A stretch of DNA of 64,000 bases from Mesorhizobium shangrilense (GTDB lineage: Bacteria > Pseudomonadota > Alphaproteobacteria > Rhizobiales > Rhizobiaceae), in contig NZ_JBEWSZ010000001.1 of NCBI RefSeq assembly GCF_040537815.1, positions 248,001 to 312,000 of the forward strand, in the 5' to 3' direction. A program made the translations under genes and the position numbers. Shown here in pieces: positions 52,748 through 61,739 of the stretch (position 1 is the first letter of the stretch; every line of letters begins with the position of its first letter). The notes beneath the pieces are model-generated. The model did not search any database and had not been told where the DNA came from. It was given only the letters and a program-made list of their open reading frames with translations.

Positions 52748-53866
52748 ATGACTTCAGACTCCAACCCACTCCAAGCGTCCGCCGTCACCCCCGACGCCGA
52801 CGCCACCTGGCAAACCGACGTCCGCGCCGGCGTGCGTCACGCCGGCGATCTCGTTTCCCTGCCGCTGTCGCCAGCCGAGCGCGCCGCGGCGCAGGAAGCC
52901 GCCGCGAACCACAAGGTTCGCATCCCGAAAGCCTATCTCGACCTGATCGACTGGAACGACCCCGCCGATCCGATCCGGCTGCAGGTCATCCCGCAGCCGG
53001 AGGAGCTGGTCGAGCACGAGGGCGAGCTCGACGATCCCATAGCTGACCACGGCTTCAGCCCGGTGCCGCGGCTGACGCATCGCCATGCCGACCGGGTGCT
53101 GCTGTTCCCGACCTATCAATGCGCCGTCTATTGCCGGTTCTGCTTTCGCAAGGAGTCGCTGACCTCGATCGGCCGGGGTTTTTCACGCGAAGCGCTGGAG
53201 CCGGCCTTCGCCTATATCGCCGAGCATCCCGAGATACGCGAGGTGATCCTGACCGGTGGCGATCCGCTGTCGCTGCCCGACAAGGCACTGGTCGAGATCC
53301 GCACGCGCATCGAGGCCATCGCCCATGTGCGGCTGCTGCGCATCCACACCCGCGTGCCCGTCGCGCTGCCCTCGCGCGTCACCGCCGGGTTGGTCTCGGC
53401 CCTGGAGGGCCGGCTGATGGTGACCGTCGTCACCCATTTCAATCATCCGCGTGAAATCACCAACGCCACCGAAATGGCCTGCCGCACACTGCGGCAAGCC
53501 GGCTTCGTGCTGCTCAACCAGAGCGTTCTCTTGAAAGGCGTCAACGATACGGTCGAGGTGCTGGAGGAACTGTGCCGCGAGCTGATGTACCGGTTGGGCG
53601 TCAAGCCCTATTACCTCCACCATGGCGACCTCGCGCGCGGCATGGCCCACCGTCGCACCACGATTGCGCAGGGCCAAACGCTGGCCGAAGCGCTGCGCGC
53701 GCGACTGTCGGGCATCTGCAACCCCGTCTATGTGCTGGACCTGCCGGAAGGCGGCGGCAAGGTGCCACTTGGGCCGTGCTATGTCGAAGCGCGGGACGGG
53801 GAGAACTGGCGGATACGCGGGCTGGATGGCGAGGTGAGGGGGTATCGGGAGGTGGTGGAAACCTAG
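52748..53866 (+). CDS. KamA-type lysine 2,3-aminomutase family radical SAM protein
   Basis: The 372-aa protein has the radical SAM cluster motif C125-x3-C129-x2-C132 (CAVYCRFC), the GG.D..S motif (LTGGDPLSL), and the C-terminal PLP/Zn region (GVKPYYLHHGDLARGMAHRR). It is either a lysine 2,3-aminomutase or the EpmB-type enzyme that makes beta-lysine for elongation factor P. In many bacteria it sits beside epmA and efp; here neither is nearby, so the role stays open. Confidence 0.88.
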   Translation: MTSDSNPLQASAVTPDADATWQTDVRAGVRHAGDLVSLPLSPAERAAAQEAAANHKVRIPKAYLDLIDWNDPADPIRLQVIPQPEELVEHEGELDDPIADHGFSPVPRLTHRHADRVLLFPTYQCAVYCRFCFRKESLTSIGRGFSREALEPAFAYIAEHPEIREVILTGGDPLSLPDKALVEIRTRIEAIAHVRLLRIHTRVPVALPSRVTAGLVSALEGRLMVTVVTHFNHPREITNATEMACRTLRQAGFVLLNQSVLLKGVNDTVEVLEELCRELMYRLGVKPYYLHHGDLARGMAHRRTTIAQGQTLAEALRARLSGICNPVYVLDLPEGGGKVPLGPCYVEARDGENWRIRGLDGEVRGYREVVET

Positions 53867-53884
53867 GAAACAACTTTTACCGTA

Positions 53885-54073
53885 GTTGGCGCCGCCCCTC
53901 ACCTGCCTGCCGGCATCCTCTCCCCGTATAGGGACGGGGAGAGGGGCGCTGTTATCGCCGATTTCGCCAATTGTCAGCGTTGCAAAATAGGGGCCGAGGC
54001 TGCGGCCGGCCTCCTTCTCCCCGTCACTATACGGGGAGAAGTGCCCGGCAGGGCGATGAGGGGCAGCGCCAAC
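53885..54073. repeat. RIME-like mosaic palindrome, type A
   Basis: Begins GTTGGCGCCGCCCCTCA and ends TGAGGGGCAGCGCCAAC; right inner arm CTTCTCCCCGTCACTATACG is also present at 13701. The core, TTCGCCAATTGTCAGCGTTG near 53964, reads in the opposite orientation to the other type A elements. Confidence 0.85.
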
Positions 54074-54246
54074 TTTGGCGATTGAAACGATTGCCTTGGG
54101 CGTGACCGCCGATGCGTCGCCACACCCTATTTCTCTCCCTCCAAAAAAATCTCACTGCCCCCGGGAATAAAGCGCAGCCCTTCCGGGTCTTGCTCTGTAG
54201 CGAGGCCATTCTCCCGGCCCGCATCCAGGAAACAGAACAAGGACTT

Positions 54247-54492
54247 ATGGACATGAACAAGCTCGCTCTCAGCGTGGCTGCCATGCTGCTTGCCTCAAGC
54301 GCTGCCTTTGCCGGCAGCGACCATGGCGCCAACAATTCCAACCAGCCGGTCGCTGCAGTCGACACCAATGCCACGGCTTCCATTCCCCCACGCCAGCACG
54401 GCGTCGACACCAAGGTGACGACAGGGCCGAGCCAAGAGTCGGTGCAGGACACGATCGACCGGCACAACCGCGACGGTATCTGGGGCAACTGA
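54247..54492 (+). CDS. DUF680 secreted peptide (paralogue 1)
   Basis: The 81-aa product has a signal peptide (LALSVAAMLLASSAAFA|GSD) and the DUF680 pattern: GSDHGANNSNQPVAAVD, TASIP, VDTKVTTGPSQ, ending DGIWGN. DUF680 proteins are small exported proteins found almost only in Mesorhizobium and relatives; function unknown. A second ATG at 54253 is possible. A sequence GGGAATAAA...GGGTCT at 54163-54190 could be an ECF-type promoter. Followed closely by a paralogue. Confidence 0.85.
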   Translation: MDMNKLALSVAAMLLASSAAFAGSDHGANNSNQPVAAVDTNATASIPPRQHGVDTKVTTGPSQESVQDTIDRHNRDGIWGN

Positions 54493-54552
54493 ATGCGCCA
54501 CCGACCATCGACCCCTGACCAACTTCAACCCGCACAAACAGGAACCATCGCC

Positions 54553-54798
54553 ATGAAAAACATCGCTCTTGCCGCAGCTGCCATGCTCCTGGCCACCACC
54601 GGTGCCTTCGCCGGCAGTGACCACGGCGCCAACAACTCCAATCAGCCGCTTGCCGCCGTCGACAGCACGGCTACCGCCTCGATCCCCTACACGGCGCGCC
54701 AGAACAAGGTCGACACCAAGGTGAAGACCGGTCCCAGTCAGGCGGCTCCCCAGACTGATATGGACGGATTCGTCGGCCCGCCTATCCCGGGCAACTGA
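54553..54798 (+). CDS. DUF680 secreted peptide (paralogue 2)
   Basis: 81 aa, signal peptide IALAAAAMLLATTGAFA|GSD; the mature part GSDHGANNSNQPLAAVD is nearly identical to paralogue 1 and the middle repeats VDTKVKTGPSQ. The pair is a tandem duplication, 60 bases apart, likely one transcript. The C-terminus differs (PPIPGN rather than DGIWGN). Confidence 0.85.
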   Translation: MKNIALAAAAMLLATTGAFAGSDHGANNSNQPLAAVDSTATASIPYTARQNKVDTKVKTGPSQAAPQTDMDGFVGPPIPGN

Positions 54799-54848
54799 GT
54801 TCACGGGTTGGGGCTGACCCTCAAGGTCCCGACCCAGTCCACATCAGG

Positions 54849-54877
54849 ACGGAGGGCCATGTGGCGTGGCCCTCCGT
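54849..54877 (+). terminator. Hairpin after the DUF680 pair
   Basis: A perfect 11-bp stem ACGGAGGGCCA / TGGCCCTCCGT with a 7-base loop. No T-run follows, so it may be a terminator or a stabilising hairpin. It separates the DUF680 pair from the metallo-beta-lactamase gene. Confidence 0.5.
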
Positions 54878-54910
54878 CACCTCCCATCACCGCTTCACAA
54901 GGAGATCACA

Positions 54911-55882
54911 ATGTTCAGCATGACACGTCGCACATTGCTGGGTTCCGCCGCCGCTGCTGCCGCTTTCGGCCTTGCCGGCACGCTGGAATTCACCCGACCC
55001 GCCTTCGCCCAAACGCCGGTGGAACCCACGGTCGGCTTCTACAAATACAAGGTCGGCGATATCGAGATCACCGCCATCTATGACGGCATCTGGCGCAAGC
55101 CGCACGACCCGGCTTTCTTCGCCAACGCTTCGGTCGACGACACCAAGGCTGCGCTGGCCAAGGCGGGCCTGACCACCGACTTCATGCCCATCCCGCTCAC
55201 CGTCGTCGTGCTCAAGATGAACGGCAAGCTGATCATGATGGATGCCGGCTCGGGCGTTGGCCAGTGGCAGACCAACGCCACCCACCTGCCGGCCAACATG
55301 GCCGCCGCCGGCATCGACTACAAGGCGATCGACACCATCATGATCTCGCATTTCCACCCCGACCATGTCTGGGGCCTGATGGAAAAGGGCACCAGCGCGC
55401 CGGTGTTCCCCAATGCCGAGCTGATCGTCAATGCCGCCGAGTACAATTGGTGGACCGACCCCAGCCGGCTCGCAAAACTGCCCGAGGGACGCAAGCCGGC
55501 GGGCAAGCGCATCGCCGACAACTTTCCAAAGTGGAAGAACTGGAAGCTGGTCGAGGACGGCGCCGAGGTGGCGCCGGGCATCCAGATCATCGCCGCCCCC
55601 GGCCACACGCCGGGACATTCGGTGTACCTCGCCAACTCCGGCAAGGAGCAGATCATGATCTCGGCCGACACGATGTATGTGCCGGCGCTGTTGGCGCCGC
55701 ATCCGGAATGGCAAGGCAGCTACGACCAGGACGGGCCAACGGCCATCGCCACGCGCCACAAGATCATCGACCGGGTGATATCAGACAATATCCGTATTTC
55801 CGGTTCGCACTTCCCATTCCCGGGCACTGGCACCTTCGTCAAGGACGGCAATGCCTACGGCTTCACGCCGGTTGAAATTTGA
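54911..55882 (+). CDS. Tat-exported metallo-beta-lactamase-fold hydrolase
   Basis: The 323-aa protein has a twin-arginine signal (MTRRTLLG, then AAAAAAFGLAGTLE) and the MBL zinc ligands: SHFHPDHV (H-x-H-x-D-H), GHTPGH, SADTMY and GSHFPF. It is likely exported folded to the periplasm. The substrate is not evident; related proteins are lactonases, sulfatases or beta-lactamase-like hydrolases. AAGGAGATCACA is a strong ribosome binding site. Followed by a TPR gene 31 bases later. Confidence 0.88.
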   Translation: MFSMTRRTLLGSAAAAAAFGLAGTLEFTRPAFAQTPVEPTVGFYKYKVGDIEITAIYDGIWRKPHDPAFFANASVDDTKAALAKAGLTTDFMPIPLTVVVLKMNGKLIMMDAGSGVGQWQTNATHLPANMAAAGIDYKAIDTIMISHFHPDHVWGLMEKGTSAPVFPNAELIVNAAEYNWWTDPSRLAKLPEGRKPAGKRIADNFPKWKNWKLVEDGAEVAPGIQIIAAPGHTPGHSVYLANSGKEQIMISADTMYVPALLAPHPEWQGSYDQDGPTAIATRHKIIDRVISDNIRISGSHFPFPGTGTFVKDGNAYGFTPVEI

Positions 55883-55913
55883 ACGCGGCAACCCTCACAA
55901 AGCGAGAAAGACA

Positions 55914-56393
55914 ATGAAACAGTTCCTCCATAGCAAGCACGCCCTGTACGGCCTGCTCGGCGCCATTGCCGTGCTGACCGTGGTGCCCGTTGCCACCGTC
56001 ATGCCGGCCTATGCGGTCGACGACATCGAGGGCGGCGACGCGCCCGACCTCACCGCCGTGAAGGCCAAGATCGACGCCAAGGATTATCGGGGCGCGCTGG
56101 CCCAATTGCGCGACCTGGCGCAGGACAACCAGCAAGCCGACGTCTACAATCTGCTCGGCTTCACGCTGCGCAAGACCGGCGACTACAAGACCGCGCTGAC
56201 CTACTACAGCAAGGCGCTGGAGCTGAAACCCGACCACAAGGCCGCCCGGGAATATCTGGGCGAGCTCTATGTCGAGACCGGCGACATGCCCAAGGCCAAC
56301 GAGCAGCTGGCATCGCTGCAGAAACTCTGCCCCGCCGGCTGCGAGGAACTGGCAGACCTGCAGAAGGCCATCGACACCAAGGTGACGAAGTAG
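55914..56393 (+). CDS. Exported tetratricopeptide-repeat protein
   Basis: The 159-aa protein has a signal segment (LYGLLGAIAVLTVVPVATVM) and TPR units (DVYNLLGFTLRKTGDYKTAL, TYYSKALELKPDHKAAREYL). Ends CPAGCEELADLQKAIDTK with two Cys. TPRs bind partner proteins. It follows the MBL gene closely and is probably co-transcribed, so it may be its periplasmic partner. Confidence 0.82.
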   Translation: MKQFLHSKHALYGLLGAIAVLTVVPVATVMPAYAVDDIEGGDAPDLTAVKAKIDAKDYRGALAQLRDLAQDNQQADVYNLLGFTLRKTGDYKTALTYYSKALELKPDHKAAREYLGELYVETGDMPKANEQLASLQKLCPAGCEELADLQKAIDTKVTK

Positions 56394-56419
56394 GGCCGAC
56401 AGGGCGCTTCTCGGGCGCG

Positions 56420-56604
56420 TCCCCCTCACCCGGATTGCCAACCGAATTGCAAGAGCAATTCGGGGCAATCCGACCTCTCCCCGAGGGGAGAGGAGGTCGC
56501 CGACGTCGCGGCAGCCTCTTCTCCCCAACGGGGGGCCGAAGGACGGGCGAGGCCCGTGCCTCGCCCCGGCACAGGTGGACGCGAAGCGGCCGGATGAGGG
56601 GGGC
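56420..56604. repeat. RIME-like palindrome, type C, degenerate
   Basis: Begins TCCCCCTCACCCGG and ends CCGGATGAGGGGGG, with internal TCTCCCC...GGGGAGAGG arms, a small ATTGC...CAAT hairpin (56435-56475), and an insert with GGGCGAGGCCCGTGCCTCGC. More diverged than 21861 and 32033. Confidence 0.7.
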
Positions 56605-56789
56605 CTGGCGCCAACCTCACCCCATGATCACAGCTTCGGGCGCGCGTGGCTGGCGCCCCTTGCCGGAGCCGGCATCGTCCCCCATTGCGCCGGCTCCGGC
56701 CCTTTCAAACACCAGACATTGGCATCAGCCATGTCGCGCGCGCACTCGGACGCGCCGCGCCGGCCTGTCCCAAAAATCGGAGCCTGACC

Positions 56790-57308
56790 ATGACACCCAC
56801 CGAACTCACCACAAAACTGCAAGCCCTCGCCACCAAATCGCACGTCAAGGACATCACCCTGCTGGCCGGCCGCCTGCTGCTTTCCCTGCTGTTCCTGCAT
56901 GAAGGCGTGACGCTCACCACCCATTTCGACGCCGCCGCCAAGGCCATGGCCACCCAGGGCGTCGGCCTGCCGCTGTTCATCGCCACCATCGCGCTGCAGC
57001 TGGGGGCAGGGCTCTCCATCGGCCTCGGCCTGCTGACCCGCCTCGGTGCCATTGGGCTCGGCCTGTTCTGCCTGGCAACGGCAACCCTCTTCCACACCAA
57101 CTTCGCCAGCCAGAACGAACTGCTGCATTTCGAAAAGGATCTGGCGATTGCAGGCGGGATGTTCGTGCTGGCGGTTGCAGGGGCGGGGAAGGTTTCGCTG
57201 GATGGGGTGGCGGCGGGGTATGTGAGGCAGCAGCGGCACGGCAAGGAGATGGTTGGCGCGCTCATGGCGGCCGATCGCCACCAGGGCGAAACCAGCCTGC
57301 CGATCTGA
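56790..57308 (+). CDS. DoxX-family membrane protein
   Basis: The 172-aa protein has four transmembrane segments and the DoxX opening LLAGRLLLSLLFLHEGVTLT with FIATIALQLGAGLSIGLGLL. DoxX proteins are inner-membrane subunits or partners in redox or thiosulfate-related processes. About 33 residues after the last helix are unusual and charged. It lies downstream of the MBL/TPR genes beyond a type C repeat. Function unknown. Confidence 0.82.
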   Translation: MTPTELTTKLQALATKSHVKDITLLAGRLLLSLLFLHEGVTLTTHFDAAAKAMATQGVGLPLFIATIALQLGAGLSIGLGLLTRLGAIGLGLFCLATATLFHTNFASQNELLHFEKDLAIAGGMFVLAVAGAGKVSLDGVAAGYVRQQRHGKEMVGALMAADRHQGETSLPI

Positions 57309-57685
57309 AGCGCGGCTTCCACGAAGCGGACTGCCGCGGATCGCGGACGCCACGGACCGGGAAGACCGCCGATCCGGCAACCTGCCTGCCCAGATTTGAA
57401 AGTGCGATGAGACTGCGCTTCCGGCTGCATTCAACGCAAAATTCCACTCTTGCGGTGGCTGATACCACGCCACCTCCCACGCTCGCGCAAACGCCACGCC
57501 CCTAAGAAGCTGCCAACAGCGCACGAACGTACCCAAGACGACAGTGCGCTGAACAACCTGCCGCCCGCAAATCCAGAAGGATAGCGGTCGGTCGGTTTCG
57601 CCTGAAAGATCGTGAAAGGACGGCCTCATCAACGCGGTCCGGGCGGCGCGTTGAGGCTCGATGTCAACTCTGAAGGAGAATTGAA
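57309..57685. other. Intergenic region, no gene seen
   Basis: About 377 bases between the DoxX gene and the third DUF680 gene. No supportable reading frame with a ribosome binding site was found on either strand, and no clear promoter. A GAAGGAGAATTG ribosome binding site for the DUF680 gene lies at its end. Confidence 0.5.
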
Positions 57686-57949
57686 ATGAAGAAGATCGTT
57701 CTTGCCGTTGCCACGGTTCTGTTTGCCTCCGGCATGGCTTTTGCCGGCAGCGACTACTATGGCTCGGATCACAACCATGGCTTCGACCAGTCGAACACCG
57801 GTCATCATGCGATGGTGTCCGACAGCGCGCACGGGGTCGATCCGATCGGCACGGAGAGTATCAGCACCGCCGATAGCGCACCGGCCCTGGGGGGAAATCC
57901 GTACTCCGGTATTCCCACAATTAGTGGCCAGGGCGTCTGGGGACACTGA
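57686..57949 (+). CDS. DUF680 secreted peptide (paralogue 3)
   Basis: 87 aa with a signal peptide (VLAVATVLFASGMAFA|GSD) and DUF680-like mature sequence: GSDYYGSDHNHGFDQSNTG, ending GQGVWGH. It is the most diverged of three DUF680 paralogues in this 4-kb stretch. GAAGGAGAATTGAA is the ribosome binding site. Function unknown; the protein is likely periplasmic. Confidence 0.82.
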   Translation: MKKIVLAVATVLFASGMAFAGSDYYGSDHNHGFDQSNTGHHAMVSDSAHGVDPIGTESISTADSAPALGGNPYSGIPTISGQGVWGH

Positions 57950-57978
57950 TAACAAAGGTCGGCCGGCGCGGCCGACAT

Positions 57979-58006
57979 CCAGGCGGCGGGTCCGCCCGCC
58001 GCCTGG
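57979..58006 (+). terminator. Strong hairpin after DUF680 gene 3
   Basis: A perfect 12-bp stem CCAGGCGGCGGG / CCCGCCGCCTGG with a 4-base loop, shortly after the stop codon and before the DUF2934 locus. Confidence 0.55.
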
Positions 58007-58170
58007 ACCGTCTCGCTGCACCCCCTCACGGGCCTGATGCACCGCATCCCCAGCCAGGCGCTGCCCGATGCCTCGCGCCCTTCCCAGCGCCCACCCCGCG
58101 ATCACGCAGATGTTCCGGATCGTTCGGCTGCGCGCGGCGTTCATCCGTCACACAAACGGAGGAACCAACC

Positions 58171-58502
<332 letters not shown>

Positions 58503-58635
58503 GTCTGGTCGTCCTCTGCTGGCGTCTGCTTGTCGGTTTGCAAGCTGTTGTTGCCGTCCGTTTCCGCCTGCGTGTTGCGAGCCTTGCCGGTTATAGGTCC
58601 GGCCGAAGCGGATAAGCCTTCGTCAAAAATGCTCG

Positions 58636-58660
58636 GGAACTCTTCGCCATCTCCCAAGTT
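58636..58660 (+). promoter_or_regulatory. Candidate EcfG/RpoE2 general-stress promoter
   Basis: GGAAC at 58636-58640, 16 bases, then AGTT (58657-58660), equivalent to GGAAC-N18-TT. It is 31 bases upstream of the PRC-barrel gene; a site of this type fits a stress gene. Confidence 0.5.
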
Positions 58661-58690
58661 GCTGATGTCCCAACCCAAGGAGATGCACTC

Positions 58691-58975
58691 ATGGACCATA
58701 CCAACCACGTTCGGCTTACCGATGCCGAGTTGACCTCGGACACGCTCGACGGCGCCACAATCTACGGGCCCGATGATGAGAAGATCGGTTCCGTCGACCA
58801 TGTCCACGGCAGCCAGATCATCGTCGATGTCGGCGGCTTCCTGGGCATCGGCGCCAAGCCGGTGGCCGTCGCGTCGCGGGAACTGGATTTCATGCGCGAC
58901 GAGGATGGCGATGTGCATGCGGTGACCAGCTGGACGAAGGACCAGCTGAAAGCCATGCCCGAACATCGCGACTGA
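58691..58975 (+). CDS. PRC-barrel domain protein
   Basis: The 94-aa protein has a PRC-barrel pattern: LDGATIYGPDDEKIGSVDHV, then IIVDVGGFLGIGAKPVAVAS and ELDFMRDEDGDVHAVTSWTK. Such stand-alone PRC-barrel proteins are common stress-induced proteins in rhizobia. AAGGAGATGCACTC precedes the ATG; an EcfG-like promoter lies upstream. Followed by a terminator-like hairpin and a small gene. Confidence 0.85.
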   Translation: MDHTNHVRLTDAELTSDTLDGATIYGPDDEKIGSVDHVHGSQIIVDVGGFLGIGAKPVAVASRELDFMRDEDGDVHAVTSWTKDQLKAMPEHRD

Positions 58976-58980
58976 CAGAC

Positions 58981-59023
58981 GGAGAGGGGCCGTCCGTCCA
59001 CCGGTCAGGCCCCTTCTCCTTTT
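58981..59023 (+). terminator. Rho-independent terminator after the PRC-barrel gene
   Basis: Arms GGAGAGGGGCC and GGCCCCTTCTCC (one bulged base) are followed by TTTT. Confidence 0.7.
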
Positions 59024-59040
59024 CGCGAAAGGAGAGACCG

Positions 59041-59190
59041 ATGATCAGGAAACTGAAATCAGGACAATACCGCCTCTATTCGCGCAAGAAGGACGAAAAG
59101 ACCGGCAAGCGCCGCAACCTCGGTACCTTCGACAACCGCGAGGCGGCCGTGAAGCACGAGCGCGAGGTGCAGTATTTCAAGCGGCATTGA
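59041..59190 (+). CDS. Conserved small basic protein (49 aa)
   Basis: MIRKLKSGQYRLYSRKKDEK, then TGKRRNLGTFDNREAAVKHE and a short basic tail. Nearly identical small proteins occur widely in alphaproteobacteria. The sequence has the look of an integrase-arm-like beta-strand domain (K..G.Y.L.SRK...TGK.R.LG.F). AAAGGAGAGACCG is the ribosome binding site. Function unknown. Confidence 0.8.
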   Translation: MIRKLKSGQYRLYSRKKDEKTGKRRNLGTFDNREAAVKHEREVQYFKRH

Positions 59191-59215
59191 GGGTCAATCG
59201 CGTAGTTCGGCGCAG

Positions 59216-59248
59216 CCCCTCTCCGTCCGCTACGCGGACGGAGAGGGG
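59216..59248. repeat. Perfect hairpin, half of a RIME-type repeat
   Basis: A perfect 15-bp stem CCCCTCTCCGTCCGC / GCGGACGGAGAGGGG with a TAC loop. The flanks GTTCGGCGCAG resemble the outer arm of type A elements, so it looks like a truncated repeat that now serves as a hairpin. Confidence 0.6.
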
Positions 59249-59351
59249 GCCAGCGCTGCCACATGTGATTGCCCTGCCGTCAATGGGGAGAAAGAGGCGG
59301 TGGCCATGCCGACAAGCTGGCCAAATCCGCGATAGCGCCCCTTGAGTCCCC

Positions 59352-60743
59352 CTAATCCACCGAGACAATCTTGCCCGGGTTCATCACGTTGCCGGGGTCG
59401 AGCATTTCCTTGATCGATCGCGCCAGCGCCTGCTTCACCGGGTCGGCGTGGCGCTCATAGGCGTCGCGTTTTTCCAGGCCGACGCCGTGCTCGGCCGAGA
59501 ACGAGCCGCCGGCTTCGTTCAGCCCCTCATACAGCACGTCCTCGATCGCTTCGTGCACCGCATGCGAAAGCGGTCCGTCGGTGTTGATCGAGATGTGCAG
59601 ATTGCCGTCGGCGAGATGGCCGAAGACGTAAGGCGCGTAGGAAGGGTCGATCTTCTTCAGCCCGGCCTCGATGCGCTGGACATAGGCATCGAGGGCGCCA
59701 CCGGGCACCGATACGTCGAAGGAGGGCGGCAGATGGTGCATGCGCTCGATCTCGCCGGTCTCCTCGCGCAGCCGCCAGATCGCTTCCGCCTGGGCCTGCG
59801 AGGTGGCGACCAGCCCGTCGATGATACCAGCGTCTTCCCACACCGCCGCCAGCCCGTCCTCCAGCGCTGCTTGCGCGGCCCCGATGCTGTCGGCGCCGAG
59901 CCCGAGCACCAGCAGGCAGGGCGCCTCCAGCGGCAACTGGCCCGGCACATAGCCGAGCGCGCGCTGCATGGCGGCGGCAAAGCGCTGCCACAGGATTTCG
60001 GCGGCGGTGAGCCGGGCCGCTGTCGAGGACAGGAAATGCCTGACGATGCGCTGCGCGCTCGCCGCATCGGGCACACCGACCAGTGCGGTGGCGCTCGCTC
60101 CTGGAACCGGCTCGAGCCGGATGGCGACACGGGTGACGATGCCCAACGTGCCCTCGGCGCCGACGAACAGGTGCTTCAGGTCATAGCCGGCGCTGGTCTT
60201 CAGCACGCGGGTGAGGTCGGAAAATATCCGCCCGTCCGGCAACACCGCCTCAAGGCCGAGCACGCGGTGCCGCATCGTGCCGTTGCGAAAAGCCATGATG
60301 CCGCCGGCATTGGTGGAAACCATGCCGCCAATGGTGGCGCTGCCGCGCGCGGCAAGATCGATGCCGGGGTCGAGCCCATGCACCGCCAGCGCCTCCTGCA
60401 GCACGCCGAGCGTGGTGCCGGCCTGGACGACCGCGACGCGCGCAGATGGGTCGATGTCCTCGATTTTGTTCAAGCCGCCGAGGTCGCAGATGACCTGGCC
60501 CGGCTGGGTGGCCGCGCCGCCCGCCAGCCCGGTGCGGCCGCCCTGGGCGACGAGGCTCAGCCCACGCGCGGCGCAGAATCTGACCAGCGCCGCGACGCCC
60601 TGCGTGTCCCTCGGCCGCACCAGCACCGAGGCGCCGAAATTGCGACCATCGAAGCCCGGATCGCGGGTTGCAAGCTCGGCCTCGTCCCACACAATGGCGT
60701 TGGGGCAGGCGGCGCGGAGTTCGGCGATGAGGGAGGGCGGCAT
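59352..60743 (-). CDS. FAD-linked oxidase (D-lactate/D-2-hydroxyacid dehydrogenase, GlcD-like)
   Basis: The 463-aa protein has the PCMH-type FAD-binding domain (VLVRPRDTQGVAALVRFCA, LVAQGGRTGLAGGAA, IGGMVSTNAGG) and the C-terminal FAD-oxidase domain with GHLADGNLHISIN and SFSAEHGVGLEK. These enzymes oxidise D-2-hydroxyacids (D-lactate, glycolate, D-2-hydroxyglutarate). GlcE and GlcF partners are not nearby, so it is a stand-alone form, possibly D-2-hydroxyglutarate dehydrogenase. Confidence 0.88.
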   Translation of the reverse strand: MPPSLIAELRAACPNAIVWDEAELATRDPGFDGRNFGASVLVRPRDTQGVAALVRFCAARGLSLVAQGGRTGLAGGAATQPGQVICDLGGLNKIEDIDPSARVAVVQAGTTLGVLQEALAVHGLDPGIDLAARGSATIGGMVSTNAGGIMAFRNGTMRHRVLGLEAVLPDGRIFSDLTRVLKTSAGYDLKHLFVGAEGTLGIVTRVAIRLEPVPGASATALVGVPDAASAQRIVRHFLSSTAARLTAAEILWQRFAAAMQRALGYVPGQLPLEAPCLLVLGLGADSIGAAQAALEDGLAAVWEDAGIIDGLVATSQAQAEAIWRLREETGEIERMHHLPPSFDVSVPGGALDAYVQRIEAGLKKIDPSYAPYVFGHLADGNLHISINTDGPLSHAVHEAIEDVLYEGLNEAGGSFSAEHGVGLEKRDAYERHADPVKQALARSIKEMLDPGNVMNPGKIVSVD

Positions 60744-60845
60744 GGGAGGCTCCGGGGAGGGATCGAGGCAAGATATAGGGGCAGCGCCGCGCTGGAGTCA
60801 CGCGATGACTTGCGGCTCAGAGGATGCCACGCTCGCCCAGCCCGC

Positions 60846-61739
60846 TCACCCCCGATACCGCACCGCATCGACAACCAGCGCGAAGGCTGGCGAGGGCTGG
60901 CGGCGGCTGGGGTAATAGAGATGATAGCCCGGGCGTGGCGGGCACCAGTCCGCCAGCACGTGCAGCAGCCGTCCCTCGCTGATATCTGCTTCCACGACGT
61001 CATCAGGCAAATAGGCGAGGCCCATTCCGTCCAGTGCCGCCTGCCGCATCATGGCTACCGTGTTGAACACGGCCCGGCCCTGGACGCGGACTTTCAGCTC
61101 GCGGCCCTCCTTGCCGAACTCCCAGATGTAGAAGCCGCCGGATGTGGGCAGGCGCAGCCTTATACAGGCATGATTGGTCAGGTCCTGCGGCGTCAGCGGT
61201 GGTGCGTGGCGTTCAAAATAGCTGGGAGCGGCCGCCACAGCCATGCGAAAGTCCGGCCCGATGCGCATGGCGATCATGTCCATGTCCACCTGCTCGCCCA
61301 GCCGCACGCCGGCATCGTAGCGCTCGGCGACGATGTCGGTGACGTTATAGTCGTTGATGATCTCGACGTTGATGTCGGGATAATCATGCATCAGCCCAGC
61401 CATTGCCGGCCACAGTATGGCCTGCGCGGCATGTTCGACGCTGGTGATGCGAACGGTGCCGGCCGGCTTGTCGCGCAATACGTTAAGGGCGGCGATCTCG
61501 CTCTCGATCTCGTCGAAACGCGGCCCGATGCGCTGCAGCAGGCGCTCGCCCGCCTCGGTCAGCGAGACGCTGCGCGTCGTGCGGGTCAACAGCCGCAGGC
61601 CGAGCCGGGCTTCCAGCATGCGGATCGTGTAGCTCAGCGCCGACTGCGACACGCCAAGTTGGGCAGCGGCCCGGGTAAAACTGCGCTGGCGGGCGACCGC
61701 GATGAAGGCGAGGAAGTCGTTCACATTGTCCCGGCGCAT
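60846..61739 (-). CDS. LysR-family transcriptional regulator
   Basis: 297 aa with LysR DNA-binding helices (FLAFIAVARQRSFTRAAAQL, VSQSALSYTIRMLEARLGLR). Divergent from the SDR gene at 61836; about 96 bases between them. Probably regulates that gene. Effector unknown. Confidence 0.9.
   Translation of the reverse strand: MRRDNVNDFLAFIAVARQRSFTRAAAQLGVSQSALSYTIRMLEARLGLRLLTRTTRSVSLTEAGERLLQRIGPRFDEIESEIAALNVLRDKPAGTVRITSVEHAAQAILWPAMAGLMHDYPDINVEIINDYNVTDIVAERYDAGVRLGEQVDMDMIAMRIGPDFRMAVAAAPSYFERHAPPLTPQDLTNHACIRLRLPTSGGFYIWEFGKEGRELKVRVQGRAVFNTVAMMRQAALDGMGLAYLPDDVVEADISEGRLLHVLADWCPPRPGYHLYYPSRRQPSPAFALVVDAVRYRG

Noticed and set aside
56628..57632. A 334-codon minus-strand frame covering the DoxX gene and the gap after it
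   Set aside because: Its sequence is antisense to DoxX for most of its length and shows no domain in the intergenic part.
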